Positions 55,625 through 64,000 of a stretch of 64,000 bases of DNA are shown piece after piece. Where the stretch lies: positions 340,752-404,751 of the forward strand of contig CAZPXS010000001.1 in NCBI GenBank assembly GCA_964590075.1, in the 5' to 3' direction. Position 1 is the stretch's first letter; the number at the start of each line of letters is the position of its first letter. Made by a program: the position numbers and the translations under genes. Origin of the DNA: JAGDVO01 sp964590075 [NCBI: uncultured Aquificales bacterium]. GTDB lineage: Bacteria; Thermosulfidibacterota; Thermosulfidibacteria; Thermosulfidibacterales. The notes beneath the pieces were generated by a model, which had not been told where the DNA came from, ran no database searches, and saw only the letters and a program-made list of their open reading frames with translations.

Positions 55625-56391
55625 TAGTTATTGCGGTTGCGAATCAAAAGGGAGGCGTCGGTAAAACAACTACGAGTATAAATCTTTCGAGCTATCTAGC
55701 CTTCTATGGTAAAAGGACACTACTTATCGATCTTGATGCCCAGGCTAATGCTACAAGTGGGTTAGGTATTGATATCGATAGAAGGCCAAACGCCTACGAT
55801 CTTATGGTCTCTGAGGATACCAGCGTTGAGGAAGTCATCGTTGATACGAGGATAAGGGATTTATGGTTGGTACCTGCATCCATAGATTTAGTTGGTCTTG
55901 AGGTTGAACTGGCTAATGTAAAGGATAGGAATTTCAAACTTGCTCTTAAGTTATCCAATATAAATGATAAGTTTGATTACTGCGTAATAGACTGCCCTCC
56001 CTCCCTGGGCATACTTACCGTTAATGCCCTCTGTGCTTCAAGATGGGTGATAGTACCGGTTCAGTGTGAGTACTACGCTCTTGAAGGTCTCTCTAAACTT
56101 CTCAAAACTATCGATATTGTAAAGAATAGGTACAATCCCTATATCGATATATTAGGATTTTTACTCACAATGTTTGATTCTAGAACTAAGCTATCAAACG
56201 ACGTTGTAAACGAGGTTAGAAACTATTTTGGGAAGAGATGTTTCGATACTATAATCCCAAGGAATGTGAGATTGAGTGAAGCACCTAGTTATGGTTTACC
56301 TATACTGTTATATGACGCAAAGTCTGTGGGAGCTATATCTTACAAGAATCTTGCTAAAGAGGTGATAGAAAGATGCGAAAAGGGGGTTTAG
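55621..56391 (+). CDS. parA: Chromosome partitioning ATPase ParA/Soj
   Basis: Deviant Walker A ATPase that moves ParB-parS complexes. [21 protein letters not shown] at the start, [34 protein letters not shown] and [16 protein letters not shown] are all ParA marks. 256 aa, the small chromosomal class. Overlaps parB by 19 bp and hemY by four. A parA-parB-atpF' arrangement is a recognised context in Campylobacterota. Confidence 0.97.
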   Translation: MIVIAVANQKGGVGKTTTSINLSSYLAFYGKRTLLIDLDAQANATSGLGIDIDRRPNAYDLMVSEDTSVEEVIVDTRIRDLWLVPASIDLVGLEVELANVKDRNFKLALKLSNINDKFDYCVIDCPPSLGILTVNALCASRWVIVPVQCEYYALEGLSKLLKTIDIVKNRYNPYIDILGFLLTMFDSRTKLSNDVVNEVRNYFGKRCFDTIIPRNVRLSEAPSYGLPILLYDAKSVGAISYKNLAKEVIERCEKGV

Positions 56392-57188
56392 GTAGGGGAG
56401 TTGAGGCTCTACTAGGTGAAGGTATCGCTAAGAGTAAATTTATCGAGGTCCCTATAGATTCTCTACTACCATCGGATAACCAACCCAGGATAGATAGGGA
56501 GAGTGATCTCGATGAACTTGTGGAGTCTATAAAGAGGCATGGTATCTTGCAACCCATCCTTGTATCCAGGGAAAGTGACGGTGGGTACAGGATAGTGGCT
56601 GGAGAGAGAAGGTGGCTTGCGGCTAAAAAGGCTGGTTTGACAAAGGTTCCCGTTGTTGTTGGAGAATGGAGTGATAGGGAAAGAGCCATAATCGCCCTAG
56701 TTGAGAATCTACAGAGGAAGAACCTCGATCCCATAGAGGAAGCTGTGTATTACGAGAGGTTATCCGTTGATTATGGTTTTAGTCACGATGAGATAGCTGA
56801 GCTTGTGGGTAAGAGTAGATCCCATATTTCAAATGTAATGAGGATACTATCTCTACCGGATGATGTTAAGAGGGGATTAAGGGAAGGTTTGATAAGTCTT
56901 GGTCATGCCAAGGCTCTCCTTGGCTTAAAGGATAAGGCTAAAATCTTGGAAGTTTATAATAAAACCATAGAGAGCTCCCTAACCGTAAGGGAGCTAGAGG
57001 AGTTGGTTAGGAGGATCATAAGGGAGGAGAGGGAGAAAAAACTATCGCGAAGAAAGATAGTAAAACTAAAGGGAGAATATGAAGGGGTAAGGCTCGTGTT
57101 TATGGAGGGAAGAAAAAAATTGAAAGTCTTGATAGAGGGGCCTAATGATAGTGTTAACAAACTTATTAACCTCATACCTATTGACTGA
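56373..57188 (+). CDS. parB: ParB/Spo0J partition protein
   Basis: Clamp-like CTPase binding parS. Starts [16 protein letters not shown], then [45 protein letters not shown] (box II, CTP-binding), [17 protein letters not shown], and the [23 protein letters not shown]. 271 aa. No perfect parS sequence was noticed in this window, although I could not scan every base reliably. Confidence 0.96.
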   Translation: MRKGGLGRGVEALLGEGIAKSKFIEVPIDSLLPSDNQPRIDRESDLDELVESIKRHGILQPILVSRESDGGYRIVAGERRWLAAKKAGLTKVPVVVGEWSDRERAIIALVENLQRKNLDPIEEAVYYERLSVDYGFSHDEIAELVGKSRSHISNVMRILSLPDDVKRGLREGLISLGHAKALLGLKDKAKILEVYNKTIESSLTVRELEELVRRIIREEREKKLSRRKIVKLKGEYEGVRLVFMEGRKKLKVLIEGPNDSVNKLINLIPID

Positions 57189-57239
57189 TCCCTTCTATAT
57201 TGCTAATAAAACATAAGTCCTTTGGGGAGGTAGGATGAA

Positions 57240-57677
57240 ATGATTGAGCTTAATTACACAATAATTATTCAGATTGTAGTCTTTCTAGCTGTGTTTTTTA
57301 CTCTAAATGAACTATTATATAAACCGCTGTTTGAAGTATTCGATAAGAGGAAGGAACTGATAGATAAACGTTTTGAGGAAGCGAAGAGGTTGATGGAAGA
57401 AGCTGAGAAAATGGTTAAATCGTATGAGGAAGGAATCACAAAAGCAAGACAAGAGGTAGTAAGAATTATAAACGAGGCTAAGTTGAAGGCTCAGGAGGAG
57501 CAGAGGTTAGCTTTGATGAAGGTTAGAGAAGAGATAGATGATATGTTAAATAAGCTGAAGAAAGAACTTGAAGTGGAGAAGGAAGAGGCTAAGAAGTCGC
57601 TGAGAGAGATAGCGGTTGGTATAGCATCGGTTATAGCTGAAAAGTTGATAGGAAGGAAACCGGAGGTTAGGTTATGA
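57240..57677 (+). CDS. atpF': ATP synthase subunit b'
   Basis: First stalk subunit: N-terminal membrane helix (YTIIIQIVVFLAVFFTLNELLYKPLF) and a long charged coiled coil to the end. 145 aa. Two different b-type genes in tandem indicate a heterodimeric stalk as in photosynthetic bacteria, Campylobacterota and Aquificota. GGGGAGG upstream of ATG. Confidence 0.93.
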   Translation: MIELNYTIIIQIVVFLAVFFTLNELLYKPLFEVFDKRKELIDKRFEEAKRLMEEAEKMVKSYEEGITKARQEVVRIINEAKLKAQEEQRLALMKVREEIDDMLNKLKKELEVEKEEAKKSLREIAVGIASVIAEKLIGRKPEVRL

Positions 57678-58246
57678 GATCGATAGGAAGGTTTCTAGTA
57701 TCGGTCTTTATGTTACTCTATCCTTTCATTTTATTTGCCTCTGAGGGGCATGAGGCTTCTCATCATTTCGATCCTAGAATGGAACTCTTTAGGTTGATAA
57801 ATTTTCTTGTATTTCTATTTTTGCTTTATAAATTTGCTGGGAAGAGTTTGAAAAACTTCTTTGGTAGTAGAGTTGAGAATATAAAGAGGGGTCTTGAAGA
57901 GGCGGAAAAGGCTTATACATCTGCACTCTCCAAGTACGATGAGGCAAAGGCCGTGTTGGCTAAGATGGATGAAGAGGTTAGGGCTATATACGATAGGGCT
58001 AGGTTAGAGGCTGAAGAGCAGAGTAGAAGGATAAAGGAAGAGACTGAAAGGATGATAGAGAGATTGAGGGAGCAGGCAAAAAGTGCCTGTGATCTTGAAA
58101 TTAAAAGAGCCAAAAAGGAACTGGAGAAAGAGGTTGCTGATCTCGCGGTTACACTTGCAAAGGAGATACTGGTTAAGAATATAAGCGATGAGGATCACAG
58201 GAGGCTATTACAGGAGTACGTTAATAAAGTTAGAGAGGTTCATTGA
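57674..58246 (+). CDS. atpF: ATP synthase subunit b
   Basis: Second stalk subunit, 190 aa. An N-terminal hydrophobic segment (RFLVSVFMLLYPFILFASEG) resembles a signal peptide, a pattern seen in these operons, followed by a second helix (LINFLVFLFLLYKFAG) and a coiled coil. Overlaps b' and delta genes. Confidence 0.94.
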   Translation: MRSIGRFLVSVFMLLYPFILFASEGHEASHHFDPRMELFRLINFLVFLFLLYKFAGKSLKNFFGSRVENIKRGLEEAEKAYTSALSKYDEAKAVLAKMDEEVRAIYDRARLEAEEQSRRIKEETERMIERLREQAKSACDLEIKRAKKELEKEVADLAVTLAKEILVKNISDEDHRRLLQEYVNKVREVH

Positions 58247-58785
58247 TGAGAAGCGTAGCGAGAAGATACGCGAGGGCTCTTGTATCTTATCTTACGGATA
58301 AGGGGATCGATCCGGATCCTACTATGGGGATATTGAAGGAGGTTAGTGAACTTTTGAACCGCAATAGGGATGTTAAGATGTATCTAACAAGTCCCGTGGT
58401 TAGTAAAAATGAGAAGTTAGCCTTTGCTAAGGAGTTTTTTGGAAGTGTCAATTTGCCCGATTATCTACTTAACTTCATGCTTTTGCTAGTTGAAAAGGGA
58501 AGGATAGGAATTTTCGATTTGGTTTACGATGAACTTATAAGGGAAGTTGATAGGCTAAAGGGTAGGGCTAGAGGAGTCTTAAAGGTTGCTGTTCCTCTCG
58601 ATGATGAATCTATCGAAGGTATAAAGAAAACTCTCGAAGATAGGTTGAAAAAGGAAGTTGTTCTTGATTTGGTTATTGATCCTTCGATAATAGGTGGGGC
58701 TATTGCTGAGATTGATGGTTACGTTTTTGACGGTAGTATCCTAAGAAACTTGGAACAAATTAAAGAAAAGATGATAGAGGGGTGA
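58246..58785 (+). CDS. atpH: ATP synthase subunit delta
   Basis: F1 subunit that links the stalk to the alpha3beta3 head. [10 protein letters not shown] near the start and the C-terminal [22 protein letters not shown] are typical. 179 aa. ATG shares its A with the atpF stop TGA. Confidence 0.94.
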   Translation: MRSVARRYARALVSYLTDKGIDPDPTMGILKEVSELLNRNRDVKMYLTSPVVSKNEKLAFAKEFFGSVNLPDYLLNFMLLLVEKGRIGIFDLVYDELIREVDRLKGRARGVLKVAVPLDDESIEGIKKTLEDRLKKEVVLDLVIDPSIIGGAIAEIDGYVFDGSILRNLEQIKEKMIEG

Positions 58786-58789
58786 AGGG

Positions 58790-60298
58790 ATGCACATAAG
58801 GGCAGAAGAGATAGGAGAGGTTCTTAAAAAAAGGATTGAGGCTTTTGAAAAGAGTGTTGATCTTGCAGAGGAGGGTATAGTTACCTTTGTAGGTGACAGG
58901 GTAGCGAGAGTCTATGGTATCGATAACGTTATGTACAGTGAGATAGTGGAGTTTCCAAACGGTGTTATGGGAATGGCCTTCAACCTGGAAGAGGATTCGG
59001 TAGGTGTGATTCTGTTCGGAGAAGACACTCTTATAAAGGAAGGTGATAGGGTAAGGCGTACCGGTAGGATTATATCGGTACCTGTAGGTGAGGAACTTTT
59101 GGGAAGAGTGGTTGATCCTTTGGGTAGACCACTTGATGGTCTAGGTCCTATAGAGGCTAAGCAGTATCTTCCCATTGAGAGAATCGCACCTGGTATATGT
59201 GATAGGAAACCCGTTTGTGAACCTCTGCAGACTGGTATCAAAGCTATAGACGCCATGATCCCTATAGGTAGGGGTCAGAGAGAGTTGATAATAGGTGACA
59301 GACAGACCGGAAAAACAGCCATAGCGATCGATGCAATAATAAATCAGAAAAATACGGATGTTTACTGCATATATGTCGCTATAGGTCAGAAGAGATCCAC
59401 TGTTGCCCAGATAGTTGAAAAACTCAAACAGTATGGAGCGATGGAGTACACTACGGTTGTTGCGGCAACCGCGAGTGATCCTGCTCCGCTACTTTACATT
59501 GCCCCATATGCTGGTTGTAGTATGGGAGAGTATTTCAGAGATACAGGTAGACATGCTCTCGTGATTTACGATGACCTTACTAAACAGGCTCAGGCCTATA
59601 GAGAGGTATCGCTGCTACTGAGAAGACCACCCGGTAGAGAGGCCTATCCCGGTGACATTTTCTATCTTCATTCAAGATTGCTCGAGAGAGCTGCAAAGTT
59701 GTCCGATGAAAAGGGTGGTGGTTCGTTGACCGCTTTACCTATCGTTGAAACTCAGGCTGGAGACATTTCGGGTTATATTCCCACTAACGTAATATCTATT
59801 ACCGATGGTCAGATCTATCTTGAGACGGATCTTTTCTATAAGGGTATAAGACCTGCTATTAACGTTGGTCTTTCCGTTTCGAGGGTTGGTGGTGCAGCTC
59901 AGATTAAAGCTATGAAACAGGTCGCAGGTATGTTAAGGCTAGATCTTGCCCAGTATAGAGAGATGGAGGCCTTTGCTCAGTTTGCCAGTGAGCTTGATGA
60001 GGCAACGAGGAAGTTATTGATTCGTGGTGAGAGAATGGTGGAACTTCTTAAGCAGGATCAGTATAAACCTATGCCTGTCGAGGAACAGATAGCCGTTATA
60101 TTTGCCGGTGTTAACGGTTATCTGGATGATCTTCCTGTTAGCGCTGTGAGAAGATTTGAGAAAGAGTACCTTGAATTCCTGAGAACTTCTAAACCTGAAA
60201 TACTCAAGGAAATAGTGGAGAAGAAGGAGATATCCAAGGAACTTGAGAAGAAGATGCATGAGGCTGTTCAGGAATTCAAGAAGACCTTTGTTGTTTGA
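58790..60298 (+). CDS. atpA: ATP synthase subunit alpha
   Basis: Regulatory nucleotide-binding subunit of F1. P-loop [74 protein letters not shown] (in part) and the [13 protein letters not shown] region. 502 aa, full length. Confidence 0.99.
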   Translation: MHIRAEEIGEVLKKRIEAFEKSVDLAEEGIVTFVGDRVARVYGIDNVMYSEIVEFPNGVMGMAFNLEEDSVGVILFGEDTLIKEGDRVRRTGRIISVPVGEELLGRVVDPLGRPLDGLGPIEAKQYLPIERIAPGICDRKPVCEPLQTGIKAIDAMIPIGRGQRELIIGDRQTGKTAIAIDAIINQKNTDVYCIYVAIGQKRSTVAQIVEKLKQYGAMEYTTVVAATASDPAPLLYIAPYAGCSMGEYFRDTGRHALVIYDDLTKQAQAYREVSLLLRRPPGREAYPGDIFYLHSRLLERAAKLSDEKGGGSLTALPIVETQAGDISGYIPTNVISITDGQIYLETDLFYKGIRPAINVGLSVSRVGGAAQIKAMKQVAGMLRLDLAQYREMEAFAQFASELDEATRKLLIRGERMVELLKQDQYKPMPVEEQIAVIFAGVNGYLDDLPVSAVRRFEKEYLEFLRTSKPEILKEIVEKKEISKELEKKMHEAVQEFKKTFVV

Positions 60299-60309
60299 GG
60301 GAGGTTTTT

Positions 60310-61182
60310 ATGCCAAGCCTTCGTGATATGAGACGAAAGATACAGGCGGTAAAGGGAACAGAGAAGATCACTAACACAATGAAACTAGTTTCTGCAGCTA
60401 AGTTTAGAAGGGCTCAGATAGATATTATAAACTTTAGGCCCTACGCCTATAAAATGGCAGAGATGATGAGTTCCCTTGCCTTAAGGGCGGAAACCGGTAC
60501 ACATAAATTGCTCGAGGAGAGGGAGGAAAAAAGGATACTCCTTATGGTTGTAACGTCCGATAGAGGGTTGTGTGGAGCCTTTAACTCCAATATACTCAGG
60601 AGATTTGAACAGATTTACAATAGTCTTATAGGTGAGGGTAAGGAAGTTCATATACTAGCCGTTGGAAGGAAGGGGAGGGATTTCTTTGCAAGAAGGCCTC
60701 AGTATAAAGTGGTAAAGGCCTATACCGATCTTTTCCTAAAGAGGGTAAGGTATGAGGATGCCTGTTTAATCGCTGATCATATAGTGGCGGAGTTTATGGC
60801 CGATAAGTATGATGCGGTTTATGCTCTATACAATGAGTTTAAATCTGCAATAAGACAAGAGGTTATCTTTGAGAGGATTATCCCTATTAAGCCTATGGAA
60901 GTTAAGGAACAGTCGGCTAAAATAGATTTCATATATGAGCCTTCTAAGACTGAGATTTTAGAGGAGTTGTTACCTCTACACTTTAGGACACAGATATATA
61001 GGATATTCCTCGAATCCAGTGCTAGTGAACATGGTGCGAGAATGACGGCTATGGATAACGCCACTAAGAATGCTGCAGAGCTAATAAGAAAGTTGACATT
61101 GGAATATAATAAGGCACGTCAAGCATCGATTACAAAGGAATTACTCGAAATCGTTGCTGGTGCTGAAGCTTTGAATGCATAG
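60310..61182 (+). CDS. atpG: ATP synthase subunit gamma
   Basis: Central rotating shaft. [36 protein letters not shown] (in part) is the conserved N-terminus, [15 protein letters not shown] follows, and the C-terminus has [12 protein letters not shown] and [22 protein letters not shown]. 290 aa. A TTG start five codons upstream would overlap atpA; ATG 60310 after GAGGGAGG is better. Confidence 0.97.
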   Translation: MPSLRDMRRKIQAVKGTEKITNTMKLVSAAKFRRAQIDIINFRPYAYKMAEMMSSLALRAETGTHKLLEEREEKRILLMVVTSDRGLCGAFNSNILRRFEQIYNSLIGEGKEVHILAVGRKGRDFFARRPQYKVVKAYTDLFLKRVRYEDACLIADHIVAEFMADKYDAVYALYNEFKSAIRQEVIFERIIPIKPMEVKEQSAKIDFIYEPSKTEILEELLPLHFRTQIYRIFLESSASEHGARMTAMDNATKNAAELIRKLTLEYNKARQASITKELLEIVAGAEALNA

Positions 61183-61190
61183 ATTCATAG

Positions 61191-62615
<1,425 letters not shown>

Positions 62616-62618
62616 GAT

Positions 62619-63023
62619 ATGGCAAGGACTTTTATGTTCGAACTTGTTGTTCCCGATAGGCTTGTGTACAGTGGGCCCGTTGAATTTGTTACGGCAAATG
62701 GTGGCATGGGTGAGTTTACCGTGTTGCCAGGGCACACCTATCTCTTGACCACCATAGAACCTGGATTACTAAGGTTTTCCGTTGATGGTAAAGTCAGAGA
62801 ATACGCCGTTGGTTACGGTTACTCTGAGGTTAGACCTGATAAAATGATAATGCTTGTCGAATTTGCAGTCACAAAGGAAGAGGTCAATAGGGAAGAGCTT
62901 GTGAGGGAAATTAAAGAGATGGAAGGGAAAGTCTACTCCCACGGTATAACAGATACCGAGAAAGATGCCTATTTTAAGCAGTTACTGCGCTTAAAAGCAA
63001 AGGAGAGGCTCATAAATAGGTGA
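62619..63023 (+). CDS. atpC: ATP synthase subunit epsilon
   Basis: Rotor subunit that can inhibit ATP hydrolysis. Beta-sandwich start FELVVPDRLVYSGPVEFVTANGGMGEFTVLPGHTYLLTTI (in part) and a C-terminal helical hairpin. 134 aa. Ends the atp operon. a and c subunits of Fo are not in this window. Confidence 0.95.
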   Translation: MARTFMFELVVPDRLVYSGPVEFVTANGGMGEFTVLPGHTYLLTTIEPGLLRFSVDGKVREYAVGYGYSEVRPDKMIMLVEFAVTKEEVNREELVREIKEMEGKVYSHGITDTEKDAYFKQLLRLKAKERLINR

Positions 63024-63026
63024 TCG

Positions 63027-63053
63027 GTGTGGGGCCACTTTTTAGGTGGTCCC
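63027..63053 (+). terminator. Hairpin at the convergent atpC/phoU junction
   Basis: GTGGGGCCAC and GTGGTCCCAC can form a 10-bp stem with one G-U pair and a 7-base loop. Its 3' arm overlaps the last codons of phoU. No clear run of T follows on either strand, so bidirectional termination is plausible but unproven. Confidence 0.4.
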
Positions 63054-63728
63054 ACCTGTCTTCATTCTCTTTTTGTGGGCGATTATCTCGCCAGATATCA
63101 TGTAGAGGGTTCTTTCGGCTATGTTTGTAGTATGGTCACCTATCCTTTCCAGGCATCTTGCTATTCTCATTAGATGGAAACCCCTCTCTATTGTGGAGGG
63201 ATCCGAAATCATATAGGTTAGAAGTTCCCTATTTACCTGATCCCTTAGAGTATCTATAACATCATCGTAATACCAAACTTCCCTAGCTTTATCGGGATCT
63301 TCGTTTATAAAGGCCTCTATAGCTTTGTTTAGCATCATCGAGACTTCCTCCGCCATTCTTGGTATATCTATCAACGGCTTTACCTGGGGTCTCTCAATCA
63401 GGAACAGACTACTTTCCGCGACATTAACGGCAAGATCGCCTATTCTTTCCACATCATCCACTATCTTAAAACAGGCTGCTATTGTTCTAAGATCCTTTGC
63501 AAGTGGCTGATACTTAGCCAAGAAAGATATACAGGCTTCATCTATCTCTATGTTCATGTTGTCGAGTACGGGTTCCATTTCTTCGATTACCTTTTCTAAA
63601 GGATTTTTTTCTCGTTTAACAAGACCCTCTATCGATAGTTTAACCATGCTTGCGGCTAGTTCACTGGCCTTTCTTATCCTTTCTAAGATTTCTTTCAATT
63701 CCTTTTCTATCACTTCTTGCCTCCCCAT
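63042..63728 (-). CDS. phoU: PhoU-family phosphate regulator
   Basis: Two repeated three-helix PhoU domains (about 10-110 and 120-220). Family motifs include FLAKYQPLAKDLRTIAACFKIVDDVERIGDLAVN and ARCLERIGDHTTNIAERTLYMISGE (in part), with Glu/Asp clusters that bind metal. 228 aa. PhoU restrains the PstSCAB-PhoR phosphate signal; none of those genes is here. ATG start with no overlap. Confidence 0.94.
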   Translation of the reverse strand: MGRQEVIEKELKEILERIRKASELAASMVKLSIEGLVKREKNPLEKVIEEMEPVLDNMNIEIDEACISFLAKYQPLAKDLRTIAACFKIVDDVERIGDLAVNVAESSLFLIERPQVKPLIDIPRMAEEVSMMLNKAIEAFINEDPDKAREVWYYDDVIDTLRDQVNRELLTYMISDPSTIERGFHLMRIARCLERIGDHTTNIAERTLYMISGEIIAHKKRMKTGGTT

Positions 63729-63792
63729 TTTCTTGATATTTTATTTATGATAAGTATAAGCTTTGTTACCGTATTTTTCAATTGCGAGACTC

Positions 63793-64000
63793 ATGTTTGT
63801 TAAGGTTTGTGGTATAAAGGAAAAATTTGAAGTAGATATTGTTCTAAAGTATCCTATAAGTCATTTTGGTGTTATAGTTGGTGTAAAAGCTTTTAGTGAA
63901 GATGAGGTAAGTTTGGATAGGGCTAAAGAATTGATAACTTATTTTAGATCAATGAAAAAACCGTTTCCAATTCCTACACTGGTTACTCATTTACAGTCTT
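63793..64000 (+). CDS. TrpF-like (phosphoribosylanthranilate isomerase-like) protein, 3' end outside window
   Basis: 69 residues visible. FVKVCGIKEKFEVDIVLK at the start matches the TrpF phosphate and catalytic Cys region, and SEDEVSLDRAKELITYFRS resembles its first helix-strand unit, ending in LVTHLQS. The usual TrpF feature after the first loop differs, so it may be a TrpF paralogue of unknown role rather than the tryptophan enzyme. No ribosome site precedes the ATG. No other trp gene is nearby. Confidence 0.55.
   Translation, partial: MFVKVCGIKEKFEVDIVLKYPISHFGVIVGVKAFSEDEVSLDRAKELITYFRSMKKPFPIPTLVTHLQS

Overview
The window is a dense, ordinary-looking chromosomal segment of a diderm (Gram-negative), probably thermophilic bacterium. 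LPS-export genes (kdsC, lptC, lptA, lptB, lptD), a DAP-type murE and sigma-54 (rpoN) show an outer membrane, a murein wall and a sigma-54 regulon. AGG and ATA codons dominate, proteins are rich in Lys, Glu, Ile and Val, and genes are packed with 1-50 bp overlaps. Together with kdsC-lptCAB-rpoN-hpf-rapZ order, parA-parB-atpF'FHAGDC order, a PglB/STT3 oligosaccharyltransferase and a sirtuin, this suggests a deep-branching thermophile near Aquificota, Campylobacterota, Thermosulfidibacterota or Thermodesulfobacteriota. I cannot name the species. No stretch over 300 bases lacks a gene. I see no rRNA, CRISPR array, insertion sequence, prophage or replication origin.

Layout. 1-4.3 kb: an NtrY/NtrX-like two-component pair and purM-purN. 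4.3-6.4 kb (minus): CCA tRNA nucleotidyltransferase, a GcvH-like protein without its lipoyl lysine, and khpA. 6.4-11.3 kb: LPS and sigma-54 operon. 11.3-11.8 kb (minus): rpsT and a small Cys-rich protein. 11.9-18.6 kb: ybbR, glmM, pdxJ, pgpA, lptD, folC and a DUF4911-like gene. 18.6-24.9 kb: a P1-family peptidase (minus), then serine biosynthesis (class V aminotransferase, serA), hisZ and purA. 25.0-29.2 kb: tRNA-Gly, tRNA-Cys, a sirtuin, rmuC, an unrecognised secreted protein and a ferritin-like/VIT1 membrane protein.

29.2-35.3 kb (minus): a seven-gene overlapping run (flavin reductase-like, PIN-like, J-like without HPD, patatin, a 91-aa unknown, pncB, pglB/stt3) followed by tRNA-Asn with its own promoter. 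35.4-36.8 kb: an M20 peptidase and a Nudix hydrolase, convergent. 36.9-48.3 kb: the cell-wall/division cluster rsmH-murE-murF-mraY-murD-murG-murC-murB-ddl-ftsZ, which lacks ftsL, ftsI, ftsW, ftsQ and ftsA. 48.3-53.3 kb: a radical SAM protein, a SPOR protein, an EF-G paralogue and a phosphoesterase. 53.4-57.2 kb: hemH, a HemY-type oxidase and parA-parB. 57.2-63.0 kb: the complete F1 sector and both b-type stalk subunits of ATP synthase. The window ends with phoU (minus) and the start of a TrpF-like gene.

Most genes are housekeeping. The least explained parts are the 32.7-34.8 kb small-gene cluster (degenerate J-like and PIN-like proteins with a patatin), the lysine-less GcvH homologue, the sigma-54-type NtrX regulator without a GAFTGA loop, and the secreted CGC-motif protein beside a membrane ferritin.
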